Part shown: piece after piece, positions 49,008 through 59,416 of the stretch | Layout of the letters: each line of letters begins with the position of its first letter | Position numbering within the stretch: the stretch's first letter is position 1 | DNA from: Pseudomonas mosselii | Lineage (GTDB): Bacteria > Pseudomonadota > Gammaproteobacteria > Pseudomonadales > Pseudomonadaceae | DNA length: 64,000 nt | NCBI RefSeq assembly: GCF_003205295.1 | Contig: NZ_QJRP01000020.1 | Location: forward strand, 17,446 to 81,445 | Direction of reading: 5' to 3' | Notes under the pieces: generated by a model | Told to the model about the DNA's origin: nothing | The model's database searches: none | Seen by the model: the letters and a program-made list of their open reading frames with translations, nothing else | Translations under genes and position numbers: made by a program

Positions 49008-49478
49008 TTGGCAGTCAGTACTCTGGATACCCATGCGTTGTTCGCCCTGGGCGATTTGCGCGCCCAGTTGGTCAAGTTGTTCCAGGGGCGCTTCGTGTAT
49101 GTCACCGAGCAGAACCCCGAAGGCCTGTACATGGCCGAGATCGATACCGACGACGCCATGGTGGTCGACGACAAGCAGCGCCTGGAGTTGAAAGTGGGTG
49201 ACCACTTCCGCGCCGCGGTGCTGCCCAGCCGCGAAGGCGGCAAGCTCGAACTGCGTTTTCGTGAGATCAAGTTCAATGTCTACGGGCAGGGCGACTACGC
49301 CTTCGTTTCCGTGCCCGAAGGCGAGGCCATCGTGTTCCGTGAAGGGCAGGGCGTGATGCTGGTGTTTGCGGCCCAGCAGCAGGTCCAGGAAGGCCTGGGC
49401 AAGCTGCTCAAGGCGGTGACTGGCAAGGTCGCCAAGTGGCGCAAGGGCGAGCTGACCACCTTCAAGGCCAGCGAGTGA
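49008..49478 (+). CDS. conserved hypothetical protein
   Basis: A 156-residue protein without signal or membrane segments. The start is TTG at 49008, with GAGGAG at 7 bases distance; an upstream in-frame ATG at 48939 has no ribosome binding site. Content: ALFALGDLRAQLVKLFQGRF, YVTEQNPEGLYMAEIDTDDA, LELKVGDHFRAAVLPSREGG and a C-terminal helical GKLLKAVTGKVAKWRKGEL. It looks like a small beta-rich domain followed by helices. Its stop overlaps the GTG start of the next gene (GTGA). Function unknown. Confidence 0.65.
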   Translation: MAVSTLDTHALFALGDLRAQLVKLFQGRFVYVTEQNPEGLYMAEIDTDDAMVVDDKQRLELKVGDHFRAAVLPSREGGKLELRFREIKFNVYGQGDYAFVSVPEGEAIVFREGQGVMLVFAAQQQVQEGLGKLLKAVTGKVAKWRKGELTTFKASE

Positions 49479-49684
49479 GCGACGAGGACACGCCCGCATC
49501 GCGGGCCGATTTCCACCGTCAGCACCAGGCCGGGGCGGTCGAACAGGCCGAGCGCCTGCTGGCGCGCCGGGTTGAACTGCAGGGCGCTTGGCTGGCCTGG
49601 GTGGCCGGCGAGCTCTACCAAATGAGCCCGCCCCCCTTCGTCGCCATGGTGCGACGCGAGTTGCAGCGCCTGAGCCAGGCCTGA
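49475..49684 (+). CDS. small hypothetical protein, coupled to the preceding gene
   Basis: A 69-residue helical protein from GTG 49475 (VSDEDTPASRADFHRQHQAG), ending LYQMSPPPFVAMVRRELQRL. The GTGA overlap with the preceding gene indicates translational coupling. Rich in Arg, Glu and Ala. It ends 3 bases before the convergent mnhG stop. Function unknown. Confidence 0.6.
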   Translation: MSDEDTPASRADFHRQHQAGAVEQAERLLARRVELQGAWLAWVAGELYQMSPPPFVAMVRRELQRLSQA

Positions 49685-49687
49685 GGC

Positions 49688-50053
49688 TCAGTTCCCGCGA
49701 TCGCGTCCGCTGCTGACTTCTTCCGGCACGTCCTCGCCCGAGGTGCGCTTGCGAAACAGCGCGGCCCTGGCCAGCAGCAGGGTGGTCACCGGCACGGTGA
49801 TCGACAGCAGGATCGGGATCAGCCAGGCGTGCAGCACCGGGCTCTGCTTGAGCATCGAGAAATACAGGATCGAGGCCAGCGCCACGCACCAGGCGCCGAT
49901 GGTCGAGGCCAGCGCGGGCGGGTGCATGCGTTGGAAGTACTCCTTCAGGCGCACCAGGCCGATGGCGCCGATCAGCGCGAACAGGCTGCCGGTAAGCAGC
50001 AGGGCGGCCGTGACCAGCTCCAGCCAGAACGGCAATACCAAGGATTCGTTCAT
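49688..50053 (-). CDS. mnhG: Mrp-type Na+/H+ antiporter subunit G
   Basis: A 121-residue inner-membrane subunit with three helices. The family stretch SLFALIGAIGLVRLKEYFQRMHPPALASTIG is clear (split here: GAIGLVRLKEYFQRMHPP is the hallmark). The C-terminal tail (RKRTSGEDVPEEVSSGRDRG) is polar and cytoplasmic. It is the last gene of a six-gene operon; its ATG overlaps the mnhF stop by 4 bases. Confidence 0.94.
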   Translation of the reverse strand: MNESLVLPFWLELVTAALLLTGSLFALIGAIGLVRLKEYFQRMHPPALASTIGAWCVALASILYFSMLKQSPVLHAWLIPILLSITVPVTTLLLARAALFRKRTSGEDVPEEVSSGRDRGN

Positions 50054-50328
50054 TCGATCACCTCGCCACGCAGGAGGAACTTGGCCAGGGCGAAGGAGCC
50101 GACAAAGCCGAACAGGGCGATCAGCAGGGCGCCTTCGAAGTAGGTGTCGCTGGCATAGCGTATCCCCAGCACCAGCATCATCAGCATGCCCAGGATGTAA
50201 AGGTAGTCCAGTGCCAGTACCCGATCCTGGGCGGATGGGCCGCGAAACAGCCGGATCAGCGTCAGGCCCATGGCCAGGGCGAAGATGAACAGGCTGGCGA
50301 GGACGGCATTGGCAAGCAGGCCGCTCAT
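50050..50328 (-). CDS. mnhF: Mrp-type Na+/H+ antiporter subunit F
   Basis: A 92-residue inner-membrane subunit with three helices. The conserved LIRLFRGPSAQDRVLALDYL of MnhF/MrpF is present after the first helix. Overlaps both neighbours by 4 bases (ATGA), so the G-F-E-D-C order is translated as a coupled unit. Confidence 0.94.
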   Translation of the reverse strand: MSGLLANAVLASLFIFALAMGLTLIRLFRGPSAQDRVLALDYLYILGMLMMLVLGIRYASDTYFEGALLIALFGFVGSFALAKFLLRGEVIE

Positions 50329-50813
50329 TCGAAGATCTCCATCAGCGGACGTTCATAGGTGTGCTTGAAGTGCTCGATGAACGCCGGTTCATCGTCCAGA
50401 TCGAACACGTGCAGTAGCAGTACGCTGCGGTCCAGGGCCAGCTCCGACCAGATGGTGCCCGGCACCACGGTGGTGATCATCGACAGCGCCGCCAGGCCGT
50501 GGGCGTCGCGCAGGTCCAGCGGGATGTGCACGAATGCCGAGCGCGGTGGCGTGCTGCCGGCGCGCAGCACGCCACGGGCGACCAGCAGGTTGGAATGGAT
50601 CACGTCGAGGCCGACCCGGCCGATCAGCTTGGCGATCACCCAGGGCCGACGCACGTGGGCATGCTGCGGGCGCAGCGGCGCCATCAGGATCGGCGCGAGG
50701 ATGCCCAGCAGGGCACCCAGGAGCAGGTTGCCCGGGCTGACCGACAGATTGAGCAGCAGCCACAGCACGAACAGCGCGACTGACAGCAGCGGCGCGGGAA
50801 ACAGTCGGTTCAT
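50325..50813 (-). CDS. mnhE: Mrp-type Na+/H+ antiporter subunit E
   Basis: A 162-residue inner-membrane subunit. It starts MNRLFPAPLLSVALFVLWLL and has SPGNLLLGALLGILAPILMA, then the cytoplasmic part with LGALSMITTVVPGTIWSELA-type sequence (read here as AALSMITTVVPGTIWSE) and VLLLHVFDLDDEPAFIEHFK, both typical of MnhE. ATG 50813 is chosen because it overlaps the mnhD stop by 4 bases; the longer frame to 50993 lies inside mnhD. Confidence 0.94.
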   Translation of the reverse strand: MNRLFPAPLLSVALFVLWLLLNLSVSPGNLLLGALLGILAPILMAPLRPQHAHVRRPWVIAKLIGRVGLDVIHSNLLVARGVLRAGSTPPRSAFVHIPLDLRDAHGLAALSMITTVVPGTIWSELALDRSVLLLHVFDLDDEPAFIEHFKHTYERPLMEIFE

Positions 50814-52489
50814 GGCTGCAGCTCCAGGTCGGCGGTGGTCGGGCCAGGTACTGGCCGCGTCGACATCACGGCATTGATGTAGGCTTCCGGCGTGCGCAGG
50901 CTGGCGGCGGTGTCCTGGGTGTAGCGCAGCAGCGGCTCGGCCTTGAGGCTGAGGAAGATGCACAGGCCCAGGAGGATGACGATGGGCACGCATTCATAGC
51001 GGCGCAGCACCGGGGAGGGGCGCTCCTCGGGCTTCCAGAAGCGCTGGATGCCGACGCGGCCGAAGGCGATCAGCGAGGCCATGCCGGACAACACCAGAAG
51101 GGTGACCAGGATCCAGCCCGCGGTGCCCAGCGGTTGCTCCGGGGCAACTCCCAGCCCCTGCGGGTTGAACAGTGCGCTGATCAGGTTGAGCTTGCCGATG
51201 AAGCCCGACAGCGGCGGCATGCCGATGATCAGCAGGGCGCAGGCGATGAAGCTCAAACCCAGGAAGGCCATGGTCCAGGGAATGATCTGGCCGATCACCA
51301 CCTGCTGCTCGTCGTCCAGGTTGATGCCCTTGGGCGGGTGCAGCGACTCCAGGGGCGAGGGCATCGCGTCCTCTTCGTCGTCCAGCGGCGCCTCGTTGGC
51401 CGAGCGCGAGCGCTCCACCAGCTCGGCCAGCAGGAACAGCGCGCACAGGGCCAGGGTGGAGCTTGCCAGGTAGAACAGCGCGGCGCCGGTCAGGATCGAC
51501 TGGCCGAAGCCGACGGCGGCCAGCAGCGTGCCGGCGGACATCAGGATGCTCAGGGCCGCCAGGCGCTCCAGGCGCTGGGCGGCGAGGATCGACATGGCCG
51601 CCACGGCCAGGGTCGCCAGGCCGCCGTACACCAGCCAGTCGCCACCGAAGAATGCCGAGGCGCCCGCCTGGCCGGAGAACAGCAGCGTCCACATGCGCAG
51701 GATGGCGTACAGGCCGACCTTGGTCATGATCGCGAACAGCGCGGCCACCGGCGCGCTGGCCGATGAATAGGCCGGCACCAGCCAGAAGTTCAACGGCCAC
51801 ATCCCGGCCTTGGCCAGGAAGGCGATGGCCAGGATCGCCGCGCCGGCATGCAGCAGGCCGCGGTCGGCTTCCGGCACCAGCGGCACCTTCAGCGCCAGGT
51901 CGGCCATGTTCAGGGTGCCGGTGACGCCATAGAGCATGGCCGCGCCGACCAGGAACAGCGACGAAGCGAACAGGTTGATGGCGATGTAGTGCAGCCCGGC
52001 CTTGACCCGCGCCCGCCCCGAGCCATGCAGCAGCAGGCCGTAGGAGGCCGCCAGCAGCACTTCGAAGAACACGAACAGGTTGAACAGGTCGGCGGTAAGG
52101 AAGGCGCCGTACAGGCCCATCAGCTGGATCTGGAACAGCGCGTGGAAGCTGGCTCCGGCGCCGTCCCAGCGTGCCCGGGCGAACAGCAGGGCGCTCAAGC
52201 CGACGATGCCGGTGAGGGTCAGCAGCAGCGCCGACAGGTGATCGACCACCAGGGCGATGCCGAACGGCGCCGGCCAGTTGCCCGGCAGGTAGACGCCGAT
52301 GGATTCGGCCTGGCCCTGGGTGCGCACCCACATCAGCAGGGTGACGGCGATGCCCAGGCCGAGGGCGGTGGACAGCAGGTTCAGGCGCGCCTTCAGCCAG
52401 CGGTGCTTCTCGCCGATCAGCAGCATCAACGATGCGGTGATCAACGGCAGCAGGATCGGCGCGATGATCAATTGGTTCATCCCGCTCAT
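50810..52489 (-). CDS. mnhD: Mrp-type Na+/H+ antiporter subunit D
   Basis: A 559-residue inner-membrane subunit related to NuoN/NuoM of complex I, with about 14 helices. The transmembrane Glu in LFVFFEVLLAASYGLLLHGS and the Lys in FLAKAGMWPLNFWLVPAYSS are the conserved ion-path residues. A polar insertion (RSANEAPLDDEEDAMPSPLE) near residue 375 is longer than in Bacillus MrpD. ATGA overlaps on both sides. Confidence 0.94.
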   Translation of the reverse strand: MSGMNQLIIAPILLPLITASLMLLIGEKHRWLKARLNLLSTALGLGIAVTLLMWVRTQGQAESIGVYLPGNWPAPFGIALVVDHLSALLLTLTGIVGLSALLFARARWDGAGASFHALFQIQLMGLYGAFLTADLFNLFVFFEVLLAASYGLLLHGSGRARVKAGLHYIAINLFASSLFLVGAAMLYGVTGTLNMADLALKVPLVPEADRGLLHAGAAILAIAFLAKAGMWPLNFWLVPAYSSASAPVAALFAIMTKVGLYAILRMWTLLFSGQAGASAFFGGDWLVYGGLATLAVAAMSILAAQRLERLAALSILMSAGTLLAAVGFGQSILTGAALFYLASSTLALCALFLLAELVERSRSANEAPLDDEEDAMPSPLESLHPPKGINLDDEQQVVIGQIIPWTMAFLGLSFIACALLIIGMPPLSGFIGKLNLISALFNPQGLGVAPEQPLGTAGWILVTLLVLSGMASLIAFGRVGIQRFWKPEERPSPVLRRYECVPIVILLGLCIFLSLKAEPLLRYTQDTAASLRTPEAYINAVMSTRPVPGPTTADLELQP

Positions 52490-52829
52490 TCCTCACGCTC
52501 CCGGCCATCGACGTGGTCGGTCCCGGTCAGCCCGCGGGAGGCGAGCAGCACCACCAGGAACAGCGCGGTCATGGCGAAGCTGATGACGATCGCGGTGAGC
52601 ACCAGCGCCTGGGGCAGCGGGTCGGTGTAGTGCAGCAGGTCGTGGGGCACGCCGTCCTTGATGATCGGCTCCTTGCCGATGAACAGGCTGCCCATGCTGA
52701 AGATGAACAGGTTGACCCCGTAGGACAGCAGGCACAGGCCCATGATCACCTGGTAGGTCCGCGGGCGCAGGACCAGCCAGACCCCGGAGGCGGCCAGGAC
52801 ACCGATGGCGACTGCAATGACTTCTTCCA

Positions 52830-52830
<1 letters not shown>
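52486..52830 (-). CDS. mnhC: Mrp-type Na+/H+ antiporter subunit C
   Basis: A 114-residue inner-membrane subunit related to NuoK, with three helices. LSYGVNLFIFSMGSLFIGKE and TDPLPQALVLTAIVISFAMT are the conserved parts. It overlaps mnhD by 4 bases; its ATG shares one base with the stop of the fused A/B gene (52830). Confidence 0.94.
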
Positions 52831-55736
<2,906 letters not shown>

Positions 55737-55917
55737 AGCGTTCTGTTCTGAGAAGTTTGCCAAGGATCATACGTGCCGGGCGGTTGATCACCAACACGCA
55801 AGCGGTTGCAGGATCCTACAAATGTGCTGTGACAAGCTGTTTTTTTATAACAGTTTCTTTCAGAGCATAGCGGCTGATCGTGTGCCTGTGGGGCTGTATT
55901 CAAACCATGCGCATTCC

Positions 55918-56050
55918 CTGTGGGAGCGGCCTTGTGTCGCGAAAGGGCTGCAAGGCAGCCCCGGCTATTGATGCGTCAACGCTGAATCCCTGGGGCCGCT
56001 ACGCGCCCCTTTCCGACCGGTCCGACGCCTCGGCAAGGCCGCTCCCACAG
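55918..56050. repeat. imperfect REP pair (inverted)
   Basis: CTGTGGGAGCGGCCTTGTGT at the left and AAGGCCGCTCCCACAG at the right, with GGGCTGCAAGGCAGCCC and a diverged right inner arm. It belongs to the same type as the element at 8773-8886. Confidence 0.8.
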
Positions 56051-56127
56051 GGTGCGCGTTGGCTGCGCAATCATGGTTTCCTGCGCGAAAGCGCAGCCCA
56101 AAGTGCTGGGCGATAGGCCACAGGGCG

Positions 56128-57072
56128 CTACAACCCTGCCTCACGCTCGCGCGCCTCATCATCCTGCAAGGTATCGGCCTCATCCTGGCGACGGATCTTC
56201 AGCTCGCTCACCACCACCGCCAGCACGATCAGCAGCCCGCCGATCAAGGCCACGCCCGGCAGGCGCTCGCCGGCGATGCGCCCGACGATGCCGGCCCACA
56301 CCGGCTCGCCGGCGTAGATCAGGGTGGCGCGGGTCGGCGAGACGGACTGCTGCGCCCAGTTCATCGCCACCTGGATCACCGCGCTCATGGCCCCCAGGCC
56401 CACCGCGCTGACCAGCAGCAGCCAGGAAAAGTCGGGCAGTTGCTCCTGGGTCGGCACGATCATCAGGAACGACAGCGCCGAGGCGGTGGCCAGCTGCACC
56501 ACGGTGACCCGACGCACATCGACCTTGCCGGCGTAGCGGCTGATCAGGATGATCTCGCCGGCGATCGCCACGGCGCTGACCAGGGTCACCAGCTCGCCTT
56601 CGCTGAAGTGCAGCGCGCCGCCCTCGGGGCCGGCCAGCAGCATCAGGCCGACGAAAGCCAGGCCGATGCCCAGGCTCGGCATCAGGCCCGGGCGGCGGCC
56701 CAGCACCAGCCATTGCAGCAGGGGTACGAAGGGCACGTAAAGCGCGGTAATGAAGGCCGACTGGCTGCTGCTGATGGTCTGCAGGCCCATGGTCTGCAAG
56801 CCGTAGCCGAGCATGATCGACACGCCGATGAGCACGCCGGCCTTGAGCTCGGTGAAGGTCAGCCCCGGCAGCGAACGGGCCGACACCAGGCCGACGAACA
56901 GCGCGGCGGCGGCAAAGCGCAGGCCGACGAAGAACATCGGCCCGCTGACGGTCATGACGTTGTGCACGATCAGGAAGGTACCGCCCCAGAGCATGGTGAT
57001 GAACACCAGCACCAGTTCGGCCTTGCTCAGGCGCAAGGTGACAGTGGGTTTGCGGGCGGGGGCCTGGTTCAT
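56128..57072 (-). CDS. EamA/DMT family exporter
   Basis: A 314-residue inner-membrane protein with ten helices in two EamA repeats, the drug/metabolite transporter build. Marks: LVFITMLWGGTFLIVHNVMT in helix 1, GLRFAAAALFVGLVSAR, ALYVPFVPLLQWLVLGRRPG, and in the second half YAGEPVWAGIVGRIAGERLP. Such proteins export amino acids or metabolites. ATG 57072 is preferred over the frame start at 57135, which would run through the operator. It is divergent from an XRE-cupin regulator; two GCA-N-TATA-N-TGC palindromes lie in the 84-base gap, so that regulator very likely controls it. The C-terminal tail is acidic and cytoplasmic. Confidence 0.9.
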   Translation of the reverse strand: MNQAPARKPTVTLRLSKAELVLVFITMLWGGTFLIVHNVMTVSGPMFFVGLRFAAAALFVGLVSARSLPGLTFTELKAGVLIGVSIMLGYGLQTMGLQTISSSQSAFITALYVPFVPLLQWLVLGRRPGLMPSLGIGLAFVGLMLLAGPEGGALHFSEGELVTLVSAVAIAGEIILISRYAGKVDVRRVTVVQLATASALSFLMIVPTQEQLPDFSWLLLVSAVGLGAMSAVIQVAMNWAQQSVSPTRATLIYAGEPVWAGIVGRIAGERLPGVALIGGLLIVLAVVVSELKIRRQDEADTLQDDEAREREAGL

Positions 57073-57119
57073 GGTCTTGCACACTCGGAAGGGGCGGCGC
57101 ACAATTCGCCGCAAAGTGG

Positions 57120-57131
57120 GCAGTATACTGC
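57120..57131. promoter_or_regulatory. operator site 1, GCAGTATACTGC
   Basis: A perfect 12-bp palindrome in the divergent region between the EamA exporter and the XRE-cupin gene. Its TATACT core could also be a -10 element, so binding would block transcription. Same pattern (GCA-N-TATA-N-TGC) as sites at 57149 and 63953. Confidence 0.6.
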
Positions 57132-57148
57132 GCATCCCCTACCAGTGA

Positions 57149-57160
57149 GCAATATAGTGC
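57149..57160. promoter_or_regulatory. operator site 2, GCAATATAGTGC
   Basis: A 10-of-12 palindrome of the same pattern, 29 bases from site 1 centre to centre. It overlaps the GTG start of the XRE-cupin gene. The identical 12-mer occurs upstream of the second EamA exporter at 63953-63964. Confidence 0.6.
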
Positions 57161-57720
57161 ACAAAGATTCCGAGCACCGCGCATCGGTGTTGCAACATGT
57201 CAGCCAGAACGTTCGCCGCCTGCGTGGCGACGCCGGCCTGAGCCAGGCCGCCCTGGCCGAACGCTCCGGGGTCAGCCGGCGAATGCTGGTGGCCATCGAG
57301 GCCGGCGAGAAGAATGTCAGCCTCACCACCCTGGACCTGATCGCCGAAGCGCTGGGGGTAGCGTTCAGCACCCTGATCCAGGCGCCAGACCGGCGTGACC
57401 CCAGCCGCATCGAAGAGCTGGCCTGGGCCGGTGAACATCCCGCCAGCCGCGCCGTGCTGCTCGGCAGCAGCCCGGCGCGACGGGAAGTCGAACTGTGGGA
57501 GTGGACCCTGGCGCCCGGCGAATGCTACGCCAGCGAGGCCGACGCCGCCGGTTGGAGCGAGCAGATCTATGTGGCCGAAGGCCGCCTGACCTTGATCATC
57601 GAAGGAGGCGAGCGGCAACTGGGCAAGGGCGAGTTCTTCGTCTTCCCCAGTGACTGCCGCTACGCCTACCGCAACGATGGCCAGGAGCCGGTGCGGTTTG
57701 TGCGCAACGTGGTGATCTGA
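57157..57720 (+). CDS. XRE family regulator with cupin domain
   Basis: A 187-residue regulator. Residues about 10-65 are an XRE helix-turn-helix (VSQNVRRLRGDAGLSQAALA, then ERSGVSRRMLVAIEAGEKNV), and 95-185 a cupin (LWEWTLAPGECYASEADAAG, IYVAEGRLTLIIEGGERQLG, FFVFPSDCRYAYRN) that should bind a small ligand. The start is GTG, either 57157 or 57145; neither has a ribosome binding site, so the message may be leaderless. It is divergent from an EamA exporter and flanked by two palindromic sites. The likely model is a repressor of exporter genes that is released by the exported compound. The compound is unknown. Confidence 0.87.
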   Translation: MHKDSEHRASVLQHVSQNVRRLRGDAGLSQAALAERSGVSRRMLVAIEAGEKNVSLTTLDLIAEALGVAFSTLIQAPDRRDPSRIEELAWAGEHPASRAVLLGSSPARREVELWEWTLAPGECYASEADAAGWSEQIYVAEGRLTLIIEGGERQLGKGEFFVFPSDCRYAYRNDGQEPVRFVRNVVI

Positions 57721-57724
57721 GTTT

Positions 57725-58198
57725 TCAATATTGCGACGGCTGGGCATCGCTCGTGGTCGGGTGAGGGCCGGGACCTTCATCGGCGAGACGGTCGTGGTGG
57801 TTGCGCAGCGGGCATTCCTTCAACGACATGCAGCCGCAGCCGATGCAGCCGTCGAGCTGATCGCGCAGCATCACCATCTCGTCGATGCGCCGGCTCAGGT
57901 CGTCGCGCCAGCGCGCCGAGAGGCGCTGCCAATCGTCGGCGGTGGGGGTGTGATCGCAGGGCAGGGTCTGCAGGGCGCTGGCGATATCGGCCAGGGCGAT
58001 GCCCAGGCGCTGGGCCATCTTGATCACCGCCACCCGGCGCAGCATCGCCCGTGGATAGCGGCGCTGGTTGCCGGCGTTGCGAGTGCTGTGGATCAGTCCC
58101 TTGGTCTCGTAGAAGTGCAGGGCAGTCACGGCTACGCCGCTGCGCGCGGCCAGCTGGCCGACGCTGAGCAGACGCTCCTGGGCGGAAGGGGGCTTCAT
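57725..58198 (-). CDS. soxR: redox-sensitive regulator SoxR
   Basis: A 157-residue MerR family regulator. The N-terminal winged helix reads LLSVGQLAARSGVAVTALHF, YETKGLI, and the C-terminal [2Fe-2S] cluster site is Cys118, Cys121, Cys123 and Cys129 in CIGCGCMSLKEC. In pseudomonads SoxR responds to redox-active compounds such as phenazines rather than controlling soxS. ATG 58198 is the start. It is divergent from an antibiotic biosynthesis monooxygenase-type gene, as in P. aeruginosa, and a SoxR box sits in the gap. It ends 4 bases after the convergent XRE-cupin gene. Confidence 0.95.
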   Translation of the reverse strand: MKPPSAQERLLSVGQLAARSGVAVTALHFYETKGLIHSTRNAGNQRRYPRAMLRRVAVIKMAQRLGIALADIASALQTLPCDHTPTADDWQRLSARWRDDLSRRIDEMVMLRDQLDGCIGCGCMSLKECPLRNHHDRLADEGPGPHPTTSDAQPSQY

Positions 58199-58212
58199 CG
58201 GCAATAAAATCC

Positions 58213-58243
58213 TTGACCTTGAGTTAGCTGGAGGTTTTACCCT
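58213..58243 (+). promoter_or_regulatory. SoxR box inside a 19-bp-spacer promoter
   Basis: TTGACC (58213-58218) and TACCCT (58238-58243) are 19 bases apart, the overlong spacing that MerR-family activators correct. Between them is ACCTTGAGTTAGCTGGAGGT (58216-58235), which matches 16 of 20 positions of the P. aeruginosa SoxR box as I remember it. The promoter faces the monooxygenase-like gene at 58287. Confidence 0.78.
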
Positions 58244-58286
58244 CCACGACCATCTGCTGCAAGAGCCCGAAACGAGGAGATGCGTC

Positions 58287-58667
58287 ATGGCGGTCAACAC
58301 CCATTCCCTGTGGTTCACCCAGATGATCGAGTACGACGTGCCACCCTTGCGCCAGGACGCCCTGGCCGAGGCCCTGGTGGTGCGCAGCGAGCACCTCGCG
58401 CAACGCTGCGACGGGCTGCTCAGCGTCAGCATCCAGGTCAGCGACGACGGTCGTCGGGTGCTCCAGCTCCTGCGCTGGCAATCGCGCCAGGCCTGGGTCG
58501 CCGCCGCCGGCTGCTTCATCGAAGAGCCGTTCCTCGACCTGCTGGGCGAGCACCAGGCCCGCGGGGTGAACTTCGCCGCGTACCAGACGCTGCGCAGCCT
58601 GGTGCGTGGCGTCGATGGCGGCCTGCATTGCCAGCTGGGCAGCACTCAGGCATACCAGGGTGCGTAG
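58287..58667 (+). CDS. antibiotic biosynthesis monooxygenase-type (ABM) protein
   Basis: A 126-residue small ferredoxin-like-fold protein of the ABM type (dimeric alpha/beta barrel; LVVRSEHLAQRCDGLLSVSI, LQLLRWQSRQAWVAAAGCFI). GAGGAGA precedes the ATG. The SoxR-box promoter drives it, so it should be induced by redox-cycling compounds. The position beside soxR is like that of PA2274 of P. aeruginosa. The enzymatic reaction is not known; quinone or phenazine-type monooxygenation is a guess. Its 3' end overlaps the convergent alpha/beta hydrolase by 22 bases. Confidence 0.83.
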   Translation: MAVNTHSLWFTQMIEYDVPPLRQDALAEALVVRSEHLAQRCDGLLSVSIQVSDDGRRVLQLLRWQSRQAWVAAAGCFIEEPFLDLLGEHQARGVNFAAYQTLRSLVRGVDGGLHCQLGSTQAYQGA

Positions 58668-59416
58668 TGCGGGTAGCGGTCCAGGCGCGCGCCGATGACC
58701 ATCTCGCTGATCCAGGCCGTGAGTATGGCGCTGTAGGCTTTCTGACTTTCCTCGCTGGACAGCGCGTGGTCTGCGCCGTCCACCAGACGGTGGGTCATCG
58801 AGTGGGCGCTGACGAAGGCCGAGCGGTAGCTCATCAGCGTGCTGTGCGGCACATAGTCGTCCTGTTCGGACTCCACCAGCAGCACGTCGCCGGCGAATTC
58901 GGCGCAGGCGGCCAGGGCACGGTTGTCGGCCGGGCCCAGGTCACGCAGGCGGTAGGCGTTGAGCCGCTGGCGGTCGAGGGCCTGCTTGGGCGCATCCCAT
59001 TCATCGTCCCAGTATAGGGCCGGCACCCTGAGCGCCAGCCATTTGACTGACCGGTGACGGGTGAGCAGGGTGGCCAGGTAGCCGCCGTAGCTGCTGCCGA
59101 TCACGGCAATGGCGCCGGGGTCGACCGAGGGGTGGCTGGCCAGCCGGTCGTAGGCGGCCAGCAGGTCGGCCAGGTTCTGCTCGCGGGTCACGGTCAGGCG
59201 CTGGCTCTCGGTCTTTTCGTGGCCGCGCAGGTCGAAGGTCATGCATACGCAGCCAAGCCCGGTAATCTGCCGGGCACGGGCCAGGTCGCGCTGCTGGCTG
59301 CCGCCCCAGCCATGCACGAAGAGAATTCCCGGCATGCGGCTACCCGGGCTGACCAGGGTGCCGACGATGCTGTCGCCCTCCACGTGCAGTTCCACGGTTT
59401 CACTCTCGATGGTCAT
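58646..59416 (-). CDS. alpha/beta hydrolase
   Basis: A 256-residue serine hydrolase. The oxyanion loop is VHGWGGSQQR, the nucleophile Ser109 is in VIGSSYGGYLA, the acid is in ESEQDDYVPHS, and the His in DGADHALSSEE. It resembles dienelactone hydrolase or acylaminoacyl peptidase-like esterases. ATG 59416 lies 17 bases inside the upstream DUF3182 gene, so the pair is translationally coupled; ATG 59434 is an alternative. The natural substrate is unknown; the pairing suggests a joint role with the ATP-grasp-like DUF3182 protein. Confidence 0.87.
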   Translation of the reverse strand: MTIESETVELHVEGDSIVGTLVSPGSRMPGILFVHGWGGSQQRDLARARQITGLGCVCMTFDLRGHEKTESQRLTVTREQNLADLLAAYDRLASHPSVDPGAIAVIGSSYGGYLATLLTRHRSVKWLALRVPALYWDDEWDAPKQALDRQRLNAYRLRDLGPADNRALAACAEFAGDVLLVESEQDDYVPHSTLMSYRSAFVSAHSMTHRLVDGADHALSSEESQKAYSAILTAWISEMVIGARLDRYPHYAPWYA

